Shown: positions 27,598-37,103 of the stretch, piece by piece
Layout: each line of letters starts with the position of its first letter
Numbering within the stretch: the stretch's first letter is position 1
DNA from: Geminocystis sp. NIES-3708
Lineage (GTDB): Bacteria > Cyanobacteriota > Cyanobacteriia > Cyanobacteriales > Cyanobacteriaceae
Length of the DNA stretch: 60,790 bases
Reading direction: 5' to 3'
Assembly (NCBI RefSeq): GCF_001548095.1
Contig: NZ_AP014816.1
Location: 1 to 60,790 of the forward strand
Made by a program: the position numbers and the translations under genes
Notes under the pieces: generated by a model
Seen by the model: the letters and a program-made list of their open reading frames with translations, nothing else
The model's database searches: none
Told to the model about the DNA's origin: nothing

Positions 27598-29595
27598 TTA
27601 ACCATTATTTACTAACAATTTTCCTAAATTATTCAACCCAATATTAAAAGATAAATCTCGTAACTCTTCAGCATTGGGATAATTAGTAAAAATCCACATA
27701 TTTAACGGACGTTCCACATAGGTTTCTAATAAATTTTTAATTTTTCTCCCCCCAAATAATAAATTATTTCCCTCTTTCATTTTATTAGTTAAAAACTCCC
27801 CTACACTATCATTAAAAGTAATCTGAAATTGATATTTATCTTGAGCATTCTTGACTAATTGACCAAGAAATTTATCGCTAATTTGAGTGACAAAATCAGG
27901 GCGTAAAGTATCAAAAACTACGATATTATCTCCTAAACGATTTAATAATTCAGCCCTGCCAATACGGCTAGTAAAATACCAATCAACTTCCTGTTTAAAG
28001 TGGTTTTCTACCTCCTCATAGGTGAGAATTTCCCCCTGTCGCGCTCTTTTCATAATTCCCTCACGGATAATTGTACCCGTTTGCGGATCTGATAAATCAG
28101 AAGCACCGATATTACTGGTAAAAATAATTGCTGTTTGGTTAAAATAAGCGGTTTGCCCTTTTCCGTCTGTAAGTCGCCCATCTTCTAATATCTGCAAAAA
28201 CTTGTCTAATACCTTCGGATGTGCTTTTTCTATTTCATCAAACAAAAGGATACTATAAGGCTTTTCTAACACACGATTGGTTAATTGCCCACCTTCTTCA
28301 TAACCTACAAATCCGGGGGGTGCACCTGCTAATTTTTCGGCGGCGTGTTCTTCTTTGTATTCGCTCATGTCAAATCGAGCAAAGGCTTTTTCATCGCCAA
28401 ATACTAACTCAGTGACGGCTTTGGCTAATTCGGTTTTTCCTACACCTGTAGGACCAACAAAAAAGAATATGCCCTTTGGTTTGCCACTATTACCGCTATT
28501 ACCCGTCATGGTTAAACCAACTCTAGCACTGGTTAACATTGTTGTAACTGCTGTTACCGCTCTCGGTTGCCCGATAACTCGACTGGATAACTGTTGTCTT
28601 GCCTGTCGTACTTTTTCGGGGTTAAGTTGCGCCCAAGGATCTTCTTTTAAGCCAAATTTGTAATAATCTACTATGCGCCAAATTTCTTTCTGTTTGACGG
28701 GGATTCTTTCTTGATGGGAGGTTAAACGCAAGGCATCTAAATCCATCGCCCGAAATCCGTCGGTTAAGTCGGCAAATTCTTCGGCTATGGTTTCTAATTC
28801 TGAGGGTTGGTTGTCTGATTTTTGGGTGTTGATGGTTTCTCCCTGATAAAATCTATTCAAGAAACGCAAGGCAAATTCTTTTCTCTCTTCTTTGTTGGGG
28901 TAGGATACTTGCACCATATCTACAAAGGGGTTATGTTGATGCAACCATTCGGGAATCCGTTTTAAGTCATCGGCGATGATGATAACGGTATTGCGATAAC
29001 CTGTTAATTCTCCTTGTCTGATGACTTCTGCTTCTAATAGGCATTTTTTCAGTAGTGCTAAGGGATTTCTTTCGTCTGCACTGTAACGACTACCATCGCT
29101 GGTTAACATATCCCCTAAGTTAATGATAGATGCGATCGCCCTTTTCGATTGAGATAATACCGCCCTTAAATCACCAAAGGCATCTTCAGGAGATTTTCTC
29201 GTATTGAGATTTTGAGGCATTCTTCCCCCCGGATTTCCTCTTGATGGTGGTGATAAGGGGTTGTTATTACTAGGGTTAGTAGGCGAGGGAGGATTATTAA
29301 TTTCACTGTTACCAAGACTAGCTTGATGTTTTTCTGCAAGACGATGACGGGCTAAATTTTGAAATTCTTTTTTGGCTTCATCACTGTTAAAATTAAAACC
29401 ATCAATCATGTCGTAGGTGACGATAATTTCAAAGCCTAAATCTTGAAAATAACAGGTGAGAAAATTTTCTAAGTTTTGATAATTTCCCTGCCATAAAAAT
29501 TGGTCATGAATGTTACCATAAATAATGCTATGGAGACGATGGTAACGGTGTTTAATAAAATCGGTAATCCAACGGGATGAGACTAATTGATTCAT
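27598..29595 (-). CDS. ClpA/B-like AAA+ ATPase
   Basis: A 665-residue protein. The C-terminal half is a complete Clp-type AAA+ module: Walker A GPTGVGKTELAKAV, pore-loop region around APPGFVGYEEGG, Walker B SILLFDEIEKAHPKVLD, sensor TSNIGASDLSD and a C-terminal small domain (LNRLGDNIVVF, then LLFGGRKIKNLLETYV). The N-terminal half looks like a first AAA domain without a Walker A box (SIINLGDMLTSDGSRY, NTVIIIADDLKRIPE). Clp N-domains and the ClpB middle domain are missing. It is therefore a reduced unfoldase/remodelling ATPase. It is the last gene of a minus-strand run with GTPases and a coiled-coil protein and may be the motor or effector of that system. Confidence 0.85.
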   Translation of the reverse strand: MNQLVSSRWITDFIKHRYHRLHSIIYGNIHDQFLWQGNYQNLENFLTCYFQDLGFEIIVTYDMIDGFNFNSDEAKKEFQNLARHRLAEKHQASLGNSEINNPPSPTNPSNNNPLSPPSRGNPGGRMPQNLNTRKSPEDAFGDLRAVLSQSKRAIASIINLGDMLTSDGSRYSADERNPLALLKKCLLEAEVIRQGELTGYRNTVIIIADDLKRIPEWLHQHNPFVDMVQVSYPNKEERKEFALRFLNRFYQGETINTQKSDNQPSELETIAEEFADLTDGFRAMDLDALRLTSHQERIPVKQKEIWRIVDYYKFGLKEDPWAQLNPEKVRQARQQLSSRVIGQPRAVTAVTTMLTSARVGLTMTGNSGNSGKPKGIFFFVGPTGVGKTELAKAVTELVFGDEKAFARFDMSEYKEEHAAEKLAGAPPGFVGYEEGGQLTNRVLEKPYSILLFDEIEKAHPKVLDKFLQILEDGRLTDGKGQTAYFNQTAIIFTSNIGASDLSDPQTGTIIREGIMKRARQGEILTYEEVENHFKQEVDWYFTSRIGRAELLNRLGDNIVVFDTLRPDFVTQISDKFLGQLVKNAQDKYQFQITFNDSVGEFLTNKMKEGNNLLFGGRKIKNLLETYVERPLNMWIFTNYPNAEELRDLSFNIGLNNLGKLLVNNG

Positions 29596-29640
29596 TTTTT
29601 TCTTGATTATATGTATTTTGTAGAGTGAGCAGTGTATCGG

Positions 29641-30063
29641 CTAAATATTTAAAAATAAATTAGGAGATATTTGAAAATAATTACCCAAGATTTGAGCCTG
29701 AATTTTGTTAATATTTTCCTTTCCTTTTCTAATATCATTAACTATTTTTTCTGAACCCATTATCTTAACTAATTCTTCCGTTGATAACCCCTTTGATTCT
29801 ATAAAATGTTCTAAAATTTCTAAGGGAGACACATTAGCCCAATCATCAATTTCATAGGTTTTTTCTTCATAATCTTCAATTAATTTTACTAGCAATTTTA
29901 ATAACACTGATTCTTCTAAAGTTCTATTTTGTCTTTTCGCAATTAGTTTTTCAGCAACGGCTAAATATTCTTGATACTCTGTTTCATTATCGATAAGTTT
30001 AGGAATGATTTTACTATCTGTTAATAGTTGTAAATAATTAGCTTTATTTAAAGTAAGGGTCAT
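29641..30063 (-). CDS. higA: HigA-type antitoxin
   Basis: A 140-residue protein starting at the ATG MTLTLNKANYLQLL, chosen because it follows the toxin gene with a 20-base overlap and fits the family. The C-terminal part is a degenerate HTH (EILEHFIESKGLSTEELVKI), as in HigA antitoxins that bind their own promoter. It would neutralise the RelE-like toxin encoded upstream. The pair sits between the coiled-coil gene and the AAA+ ATPase gene, all on the minus strand. Confidence 0.75.
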   Translation of the reverse strand: MTLTLNKANYLQLLTDSKIIPKLIDNETEYQEYLAVAEKLIAKRQNRTLEESVLLKLLVKLIEDYEEKTYEIDDWANVSPLEILEHFIESKGLSTEELVKIMGSEKIVNDIRKGKENINKIQAQILGNYFQISPNLFLNI

Positions 30064-30346
30064 TTTTCCAATCCTCCTTGTCATATTCTGCATGGGTTAA
30101 AAAGTATTTAAAATAAGCTATTTGTTCTTGATAATCAATATCCAAAATCAGACGATATTTATTCCCTTTGATATTAAAAACTGTAAAATTACCAACTGAT
30201 TCAGCATCTCGATATATTTTTTGTACGTCTAATAAATTTCTCCATTCTGCTTGTTTTATAGTTTTACAAAAAGCCTTAATTATTTTTTCGACATCTGGAT
30301 ATTTTAATGTCGCTTGTTTGAGTTTTCCAGTGGAAATTAAGTGCAT
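30044..30346 (-). CDS. higB: HigB-type mRNA interferase toxin
   Basis: A 100-residue toxin in the HigB/RelE fold: MHLISTGKLKQATLKYPDVE, a central helix ending EWRNLLDVQKIY, then the strand pair FTVFNIKGNKYRLILDIDYQ and YFKYFLTHAEYDKEDWK. This C-terminal motif (FLTHAEYD...W) is typical of cyanobacterial HigB proteins, which cleave ribosome-bound mRNA. Toxin first, antitoxin second, overlapping, is the usual HigBA order. Confidence 0.85.
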   Translation of the reverse strand: MHLISTGKLKQATLKYPDVEKIIKAFCKTIKQAEWRNLLDVQKIYRDAESVGNFTVFNIKGNKYRLILDIDYQEQIAYFKYFLTHAEYDKEDWKNDPYFK

Positions 30347-30430
30347 ATTTTCATCATAATTTAATAATAAGTAGAGTGAGTATTGTTCCCATAAATATTG
30401 AAAAATTAGCCTGAATTTTAATTCAGGGCA

Positions 30431-31714
30431 TTAAATACTTTGACTTCGACTTTGATCATAATTTGGTAATTCATCAGCTGTACGAGTAATACGTTGGGGA
30501 TCTTTATCTTCCCACCGTAATTCATCCATTTTGATACCAAATTCTGCTTGTAACAACTCATGTAATTCAGTTATTGCTCCTTCGGCTTCATCACAAGTAG
30601 CAATAACTTCTCCATTAACATTAGTGCTAGTAGTTTTAGTATAACCATCAATATCGTAGTAAATTTTCCCCTCTACAGGCACACTGACGCTGATTCCCTT
30701 ACCTGAGTTTGTCGCCGCCCCTAAAATGATAGCCGTCGCAGGATGATCAGGATGTTCCGCTTGACGATACACTAAGTTAAACCCCATTTCCTCTAAGGAT
30801 TGGGCAATACTATCGGCGATATAGTCTCTTTGTTCTGCTTTTAGTTGTGCCTCATTAGCAGTTTTGATGATATTTTCGCTTTGGGTTTGGGCTTGGGTTA
30901 ATATCTGCAATGGTTGCTTAAAATCCTCAAGTTCGATAGAACTTTGTATCTGAGTTTGTAGCTGTTCTAACTCCGCAACAAGATGATGACACCAAGAAAA
31001 AACCACTTGATCGGCTTTTAAACCGCTTATAAGAGCTTGTAGTTCACTTTCGGCTTGTTTTGCTTCATTTTTCGCCTTCTCCCATTGTTTTTGACCTTCT
31101 AACACCCTTTTAAGATGTCGATCGAGCAATCCTTGACAATCTTGTAGTAAAGGCTTTACAACTTCAGGATTGCCACCATTAAAGGCTTGTTGTAACCGAT
31201 TCAGCTTAGATTCTACATTTGCCGTACCGTTAATATCAAACTTAGTGCGGATAGCATCATCAATTTGTTGTAACTGTGTCTTTAATTCTGTAAACTCAAA
31301 TTGGAGTTTTTCAATCTCTGCCCGTCGTTGTTTTTCCGCATCATCTCGCCGTTTACGACTCACCGCTAAATAAATATCCGCTTTAATTTCTTCTATTTCT
31401 GACGTTATCGCCTGTAATTGCGTCTCATTAGTCGCTTTTTGCCTTTTTTCCTCTAATTTTGCCACTCTATCTTCTAATTGCTGTGTATCTTGAGGGTAGA
31501 GAGAATCTTCTTGATGAGTAATATCGAGTGCGATCGCCTCTATCTGAGAATTTAGCTGATTACGAAGATTATTTAACCTAATTTCCCTTTGTCGAGCGAT
31601 TTCCGCATCTCTTTTGCGTTTTTCTTCATCCGCCTTTCTCTTTCTTTGTGCTTCTAGCTGTTGCTGTCTTTGTGTATCTAATGTGGCACTAGTGTATTTA
31701 GGGCTACCACTCAT
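30431..31714 (-). CDS. Coiled-coil protein with a distinct C-terminal domain
   Basis: A 427-residue protein. Residues 10-290 are almost entirely coiled coil, rich in Arg, Glu and Gln (QRQQQLEAQRKRKADEEKRK at the N-terminus). Residues about 300-427 form a globular domain (IAQSLEEMGFNLVYRQAEH, AAIAITA-free; then GISVSVPVEGKIYYDIDGY and EITELHELLQ-like helix ITELHELLQAEFGIKMDELR). I do not recognise that domain. Coiled-coil proteins of this build occur next to GTPase and AAA+ genes in conflict systems, where they act as scaffolds or adaptors. This is inferred from context. A GCGATCGC site lies inside the gene at about 31532. Confidence 0.65.
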   Translation of the reverse strand: MSGSPKYTSATLDTQRQQQLEAQRKRKADEEKRKRDAEIARQREIRLNNLRNQLNSQIEAIALDITHQEDSLYPQDTQQLEDRVAKLEEKRQKATNETQLQAITSEIEEIKADIYLAVSRKRRDDAEKQRRAEIEKLQFEFTELKTQLQQIDDAIRTKFDINGTANVESKLNRLQQAFNGGNPEVVKPLLQDCQGLLDRHLKRVLEGQKQWEKAKNEAKQAESELQALISGLKADQVVFSWCHHLVAELEQLQTQIQSSIELEDFKQPLQILTQAQTQSENIIKTANEAQLKAEQRDYIADSIAQSLEEMGFNLVYRQAEHPDHPATAIILGAATNSGKGISVSVPVEGKIYYDIDGYTKTTSTNVNGEVIATCDEAEGAITELHELLQAEFGIKMDELRWEDKDPQRITRTADELPNYDQSRSQSI

Positions 31715-31888
31715 AATATTTATGGGAAATTAACTATGTTCTGATTATCTCACAAAATCCATCAAAATGGTTGTTTTACCGTAGAAAAGTCATAGATATA
31801 GTCAACGTTTAATATAGAAGAAGACTATTCCCTTATTTTCACCAATGAAGTTATTATATCTATAATAGTAATCTTAGCAGCTAAAATT

Positions 31889-32251
31889 ATGACTAATGGT
31901 TTCGGCGATGATAGTATTCCCATACCCTATTCAAAACAACAAAATGAACAAGATAATAATCACCCAAAAAAGATACTCTCTCCTAATATTAAAGAGATAG
32001 AAAAAGAAGCAATTATCGAAAAAGAAAAGTTACAAATAGAATTAGAGAAGTTTCGATATCAAGTTTTAGAAATACAAAATCAGTTATCTATTAGTAACAA
32101 CAGAAATAATGAGCTTGAAACTCAATTAAATAATGTTAATCAATATAATATTCAATTAAAAACTGAGTTATCTGAAGCCAAAGCAGAAATAGAAAAATTT
32201 AAAAAAGAGCAAAAAAATAAGTCACCAGGTGATATTTTTGATTGTTTTTGA
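31889..32251 (+). CDS. Small coiled-coil protein
   Basis: A 120-residue plus-strand frame. The first 30 residues are polar, the rest a long coiled coil (IEKEKLQIELEKFRYQVLEI) ending in DIFDCF. It is the only plus-strand gene within the minus-strand GTPase region and lies between the coiled-coil gene and partner X2. Start is ATG at 31889. Possibly an accessory or regulator of the system; function unknown. Confidence 0.55.
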   Translation: MTNGFGDDSIPIPYSKQQNEQDNNHPKKILSPNIKEIEKEAIIEKEKLQIELEKFRYQVLEIQNQLSISNNRNNELETQLNNVNQYNIQLKTELSEAKAEIEKFKKEQKNKSPGDIFDCF

Positions 32252-32296
32252 TTGTTTTAATAAGTAAAATTTTTATGATTATAGAATTAACTAAAT

Positions 32297-33700
32297 TTAA
32301 AAATCCCATATACTTTGATTTTGTTCACTATCTTGTGATTGTTCCTTCTGTTTAAGTCCTAACCGAGGATTTTTATTGGTAAGAATTGAATTTACTTCGG
32401 ATATATAATTTATAGCTTCTTCAATTCTCTGGTCTAAAATTTTTATTCCTTTTTTTGGATTTGGATGTTGTAATTTCCATGCTACATTTGTTGCATCTCT
32501 TTCAACACTTCTAATTATTTTTTGACTGTCTCCTAATTTTTCTTGACAAATAAGTTTTTGCTTTTCAGTTAAATTCTTTTCTTTATCATAATATAATTTT
32601 TTTGTTTCTTCAAGATATTCTTTTGCCTTAAAAATATATTCATTTATTTCCATAGTCGTTCGTTTATCTGTCAAAATTCCATATACAACGTTACCAACAT
32701 CAACACCAACATCAACAATACTATCAACAATATTAGAAATACCATTTTTTTCGGAATAATTACCAAATTTATTATTTTCTGTATATTGTTCTGAATCTAA
32801 ATCATAATTTCGGGTTTTATGTCTCGGTGTTTGAACAAAGTCTTGTTCATTTCCTCTTAAATTACTTTTATTAAATTCCTCATTCCAATTATTATTTTGT
32901 TGTTCTAAACCATTATCTATTTCACCTAAATTTTGTAGTTTTATCTGTTTTTTTTGATTATTTATAATTAGTTCTTTGTCCTCTTGAATATCTAAAACTG
33001 TGGCATTTAAAAAAGGACTATTAATCAAATCTGATTCGTTAGCTAAGTTAAGACATAGAGATACATTTTGATTTAGGTTATTGGCTGATTTCCATAGTTT
33101 TTCATTATTTTTTACATTCCATAATTTAGTAGTTTTTTCGTTTGGATAGTTTAGTTTTTCAAAAACAACTTCATCCTGATTTTGAAAATTATTTTCGTAA
33201 ACTAACTGATGTGATTGTTTATTTGTCTCGATTACTATAGATTCTGATTCTTCTGTTTGTCTTTGATTAATCTGATAAGATTTTAAAAACCACTCATCTT
33301 TAACATAATTAAAAAGAGACTCAAAATTACTCATTATTTTAGATGGAATATCAAAATCATCATTTTCAAACATATTATCCATCTCACACACATAACCAAA
33401 AAAACCATAAACTGGTCTTCCACAAGTATCTTGAGTGTATTCTTGGTTTTCTTCTGAAGAGGAAATCAAATCTCGTACCAGACAAGTAACTCCTACCAAA
33501 CAATACTGTTCATTTTTTACCAATACCCAACGAGGATGATCTGATAAATTTTTAGTTTGAACAGATCTCATACTGGGAGAAATATAACTTTCAAGCCAAT
33601 TTTTTGTCTCTAAATCAAAATCATTTGGCAATGTAATAAATCGAAAATCGACTTCATAAGTTCTGGTATAAACAACAGGTTTCCATTTAGGTTTAGACAT
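32297..33700 (-). CDS. GTPase partner X2 (unknown family)
   Basis: A 467-residue protein. Residues 1-110 hold a conserved domain: VVYTRTYEVDFRFITLPNDF, then EQYCLVGVTCLVRDL and GRPVYGFFGYV. A second shared block lies near 225-250 (NVSLCLNLANESDLINSPFL). The same two blocks occur in X1 (35834-37087), so the genes are paralogues. The C-terminus is helical and contains a short hydrophobic segment (IVDSIVDVGVDVGNVVYGI). The gene overlaps that of GTPase C by 8 bases, so the products are probably stoichiometric partners. The N-terminal YxR...F...P pattern recalls GTPase-associated proteins (GAP1 type) of conflict systems; that is a hypothesis. Confidence 0.7.
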   Translation of the reverse strand: MSKPKWKPVVYTRTYEVDFRFITLPNDFDLETKNWLESYISPSMRSVQTKNLSDHPRWVLVKNEQYCLVGVTCLVRDLISSSEENQEYTQDTCGRPVYGFFGYVCEMDNMFENDDFDIPSKIMSNFESLFNYVKDEWFLKSYQINQRQTEESESIVIETNKQSHQLVYENNFQNQDEVVFEKLNYPNEKTTKLWNVKNNEKLWKSANNLNQNVSLCLNLANESDLINSPFLNATVLDIQEDKELIINNQKKQIKLQNLGEIDNGLEQQNNNWNEEFNKSNLRGNEQDFVQTPRHKTRNYDLDSEQYTENNKFGNYSEKNGISNIVDSIVDVGVDVGNVVYGILTDKRTTMEINEYIFKAKEYLEETKKLYYDKEKNLTEKQKLICQEKLGDSQKIIRSVERDATNVAWKLQHPNPKKGIKILDQRIEEAINYISEVNSILTNKNPRLGLKQKEQSQDSEQNQSIWDF

Positions 33701-34679
33701 CTAATTGCATCTCCGTTCCACTTAAATATAGGTTAGCATTAGTCAACTCTTGACTGAGAAATCTCATCTGTTTTTTCAATCCTTCAATTTGTTCTTGATT
33801 ATTGTATAAAGTACCCTCTAGGGATTTAATCTGTTCAGAATTAAACCAACGGTCTAAAAAATTACCTTCTCTAAGGCTATTCAAATTATCTCTATTGCTT
33901 TTAGCTATATTTTCTTGCTGTCTAAGTTGGTTGCTATAACCACAATAAATGGCAAATACTAGAGGAAGGTGCATATTTTTTGGCTCTATCTCACCAGTAT
34001 TTTTATTCTCAGCTAACTCTTTACCTAAACTAACTGGACAAATCATAGTAAGCCAACCAGAATTGGGTTGAAAAAAGATACGAAATATATTTTTTATATC
34101 TTCTAAAATTTCATCTTTATTTCTGTGGAAGCACTGATCATATTTGGTGATGGTAATAACTACTGGATAAGGATTTTCATTAGTTGGTTGTTTTGCTTGT
34201 GCTAGTTTAGCTAAATAGCTATTCATTCTAGTAACACCAGCTCTTCTCGCAATGATATTGAGTTGAGACTCAGTGAGTTTTTGCTTTAAAAGCTCTCCAG
34301 AAATACAAAGAAAAACACAAGACGATTCTACTAAATGTGTTGTAAGAATTTTAACATCAGATTCTGTTTGAGAATCTGACATTGCCCCACCTCGATAATC
34401 TAACCATTCAAAACCCATCATATGTTTTAAAGCATAATTGAAATCGAAAACATAATTATGTGGTTCATTTCCCGTTGCTGATGGCCAACGATCTTCCCCT
34501 TCTTCTGCAAAAACTAATTGTTCCCATTGTTCTGTGAGACGTAAATCATCATCCATATCTTGACAAGAAAGAGAAAAACCTTGTAGTCCTAATTGCATTG
34601 TGGAGTATAGCCCCAGAATATAACAAGTTTTTCCTGCCCCTGTTGTACCTAACATTGTAATTTTTATATTTTGTGTCAT
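33693..34679 (-). CDS. TRAFAC-like GTPase C of the triple-GTPase operon
   Basis: A 328-residue P-loop GTPase. G1 is MLGTTGAGKTCYI, G3 is DYRG in FEWLDYRGGAMSDSQ, and G4 is TKYD in VVITITKYDQCF. The hydrophobic strands around them (SCVFLCISGELL) fit a Ras-like fold. Residues after about 265 form a coiled coil. G1, DYRG and TK(x)D are shared with GTPases A and B of the operon, but the sequence is the most divergent of the three. Likely belongs to the 'double-GTPase' class of conflict-system switches; recalled, not searched. Confidence 0.82.
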   Translation of the reverse strand: MTQNIKITMLGTTGAGKTCYILGLYSTMQLGLQGFSLSCQDMDDDLRLTEQWEQLVFAEEGEDRWPSATGNEPHNYVFDFNYALKHMMGFEWLDYRGGAMSDSQTESDVKILTTHLVESSCVFLCISGELLKQKLTESQLNIIARRAGVTRMNSYLAKLAQAKQPTNENPYPVVITITKYDQCFHRNKDEILEDIKNIFRIFFQPNSGWLTMICPVSLGKELAENKNTGEIEPKNMHLPLVFAIYCGYSNQLRQQENIAKSNRDNLNSLREGNFLDRWFNSEQIKSLEGTLYNNQEQIEGLKKQMRFLSQELTNANLYLSGTEMQLDV

Positions 34680-34833
34680 ATTATTTTAAAAAATGGCTCT
34701 GTTACTTTGAGTATGATAAATTGTTAATAAAAAAGAGGCAGGAATGGGCAATCGCTTAGTGTTAAAGACTTCTAGGATTTATAAATTGCAAGTATTTTCG
34801 GAGTTTAACAAAAGAGGTATGAATAACTTAAAT

Positions 34834-35847
34834 TTAATCAAAAATTGCAAAAGGATCTAAGTTTTCTATTCTCTGTGAAATTATACCACTCTTTATAGCT
34901 AAGATTTCCTCTGTGTATTTATCTATAGTCATGTTATTTTTTATCAAAGGAATTTTTTTTATGTATTTTTCAAGAGATTCACAGGTAGCTTTAATAAGTT
35001 CCCATTCTTTTTTGTGTAATTCAGCTTTTGCTTTAGCGTTAATAGCTTTTTCATGATTACTTTCTTCTCCAGTAATTTTGCTAACAATCCAATTAATATT
35101 TCCTCCTAATCCTTGACTATTTTTAGCAAATTCTTCAGCTTCTGATTTAGATTTTACCAATGATTTTTGAGCAACATGATAACGATTAGAAACGGCAGTA
35201 TTAAGTATAAATAAAAGTGGAATGGGAATGTTTATTTGCTTAACCCCACATCCAACAGGAATAAAAGCTCCTAAAATATTGTTACTACAATTAATAGTAG
35301 TAATTAAGCCTTCAAATGGTTTTATTAATTGATTGGTAATATTTTCAAGTAAATCAAATTTAGTTAGAAGAATTGAAATAGATAAAGGATGTTCTAATTC
35401 TTTCAGACTATGATTAATAAGACTAATCATTCTACCTATTTGACTATTTCGTACTTTTCCTTGATTTAAAAGAAAAGAATCACAGAATATCATTATTCCA
35501 TCAGCTTCTTTCAAATCTTGTAGTAGTAATTTAGCTTGTTCACTATCTTGAGTTTCCGTTAAAGCCCGTCCACGATAATCTGACCATGAAAATGTCAAAA
35601 CATTATCTCCTTGATAACGGAGATCAAAATCATAATCTTTTCGCTGATCTGTTCCTAAAGGATAATTTGCTTGACGAATATTTTCCGCTAGTTCGACCAA
35701 TCTTTTATGATCTTCATTGGCTGTAGTTTTTAATCTAAAACCTTGTACACTTTGCTGTAAAACTCCATAGAGCGATGCCATATAAGTTGTTTTACCGACT
35801 CCACTATGTCCTAACATGACAATTTTCATAATTTTAAAACTCATCAA
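34834..35847 (-). CDS. TRAFAC-like GTPase B
   Basis: A 337-residue GTPase with G1 MLGHSGVGKTTYMASLYG, G3 FSWSDYRGRALTETQ and G4 LLTKFDLLE. It is a close paralogue of GTPase A (shared GKTTYMA-LYG and DYRG-A--ETQDSEQ). After residue about 240 there is an extra helical region with Lys/Glu-rich coiled coil. Its start overlaps the end of partner X1 by 14 bases, so translation is coupled. A 154-base gap separates it from GTPase C. Confidence 0.85.
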   Translation of the reverse strand: MMSFKIMKIVMLGHSGVGKTTYMASLYGVLQQSVQGFRLKTTANEDHKRLVELAENIRQANYPLGTDQRKDYDFDLRYQGDNVLTFSWSDYRGRALTETQDSEQAKLLLQDLKEADGIMIFCDSFLLNQGKVRNSQIGRMISLINHSLKELEHPLSISILLTKFDLLENITNQLIKPFEGLITTINCSNNILGAFIPVGCGVKQINIPIPLLFILNTAVSNRYHVAQKSLVKSKSEAEEFAKNSQGLGGNINWIVSKITGEESNHEKAINAKAKAELHKKEWELIKATCESLEKYIKKIPLIKNNMTIDKYTEEILAIKSGIISQRIENLDPFAIFD

Positions 35848-37087
35848 ATGGATCTTTACTTTTAGTCTGTTTACTATTACTAATAGTATTTTTATTTTTA
35901 GGTTTTAATTTATCTGGGAAGGTTTTATTTTCAGTTGAAGATTGAGAGCTTTTTGATTGATTTGTTGGTTTTTGCTTTCTTTTAGCTAGGTAAAAAGCAA
36001 GTAAAACTGACAATGATAAGCTAATAAAAAATATAAATATTATTACATTATTGGATAATATACTTAAATTTTTTATGTTCGTAAAAATAATAGAAAAAGT
36101 TAATCCACTAAAAATAATAAATAAAATAATAAATAAATAATCTGGTTGTTTTTTATTTTTCTTATTTTTTTCTTCTTTGTTAATATTTTCCTGAGTAGCT
36201 TCAACATTTACGTCTTTTGAATTTTCCGAAATAGAAGGATTTTTATCTACATTTTGATTTATTTCTCCTTTCTGTATTGACGATTGGGAAGACTTTTCAA
36301 GCACTCTATCAGTACAATCATTTTTTCCCGTAGAGTCATTCTCAGGAATATTTATTTCAGTTTGAATCTTTGATTCTTTCGTATATATCTCAAAAGAAGT
36401 AATTCCATTAACTGTTACATTTAAAAAGGGAGCATTCTCAAGGTCAGATTTATTCGTTAAATTTAAACATAAAGAAACTAAATTAACTGAATCTTTAAGA
36501 ATATTATCAATAGTAATTGACCACAGCGAATGATTATATTCAGAAGAACTAGGATATAAATAAATTTCTTTTTCGCTACTTGTATTGTATCTTATTTTTT
36601 TATAATCAATATCTAAATACTTTTGGTTATTAATTTCTCCATATTTACTAAGGTTTTCGTTATAAGAAACACGAATTGGTGATGATAATTTTTTTCTTGT
36701 ATTCCAATGTTCCAAAATATAATTATAAAGAGGTTTAAATAAATCAATATTTGGCTCTAAAAAACAATGAATTGCCTCTACATTTTCATTAACAGAAATC
36801 ACATAACCAAAAAATCCATATAAGGGACGATCATATTTATCTTTAGTCTCTTCAATAACATTATGTAAATCTCTAGCTAAACAAGTAACCCCAAAAACAC
36901 AATATTGAGAGTTTTTTACAATACTAAATCTTGGATTATTAGTAAGTTTTTCGGCTGTCCTTGTTGTTACTTTAATATAATTCTCAATCCATTTTTTATC
37001 ATCATCAGTAAAATTTTCAGGTAATGCAATAAACCGAAAATCTACTTCATAAGTTCTACCATAAACAATAGCTGAACATTTTGACAT
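35834..37087 (-). CDS. GTPase partner X1 with two membrane segments
   Basis: A 417-residue paralogue of X2. The N-terminal block reads IVYGRTYEVDFRFIALPENF, then SQYCVFGVTCLARDL and DRPLYGFFGYV; the second block is LVSLCLNLTNKSDLENAPFL. A low-complexity linker follows. Residues about 325-375 form two membrane helices (FIILFIIFSGLTFSIIFT and VIIFIFFISLSLSVLLAFYL), then a basic cytoplasmic tail. X1 could therefore anchor the GTPase complex to a membrane while X2 remains soluble. It overlaps the GTPase B gene and starts 16 bases after GTPase A ends. Confidence 0.72.
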   Translation of the reverse strand: MSKCSAIVYGRTYEVDFRFIALPENFTDDDKKWIENYIKVTTRTAEKLTNNPRFSIVKNSQYCVFGVTCLARDLHNVIEETKDKYDRPLYGFFGYVISVNENVEAIHCFLEPNIDLFKPLYNYILEHWNTRKKLSSPIRVSYNENLSKYGEINNQKYLDIDYKKIRYNTSSEKEIYLYPSSSEYNHSLWSITIDNILKDSVNLVSLCLNLTNKSDLENAPFLNVTVNGITSFEIYTKESKIQTEINIPENDSTGKNDCTDRVLEKSSQSSIQKGEINQNVDKNPSISENSKDVNVEATQENINKEEKNKKNKKQPDYLFIILFIIFSGLTFSIIFTNIKNLSILSNNVIIFIFFISLSLSVLLAFYLAKRKQKPTNQSKSSQSSTENKTFPDKLKPKNKNTISNSKQTKSKDPFDEF

Positions 37088-37103
37088 GACTTTAATACCT
37101 CAT

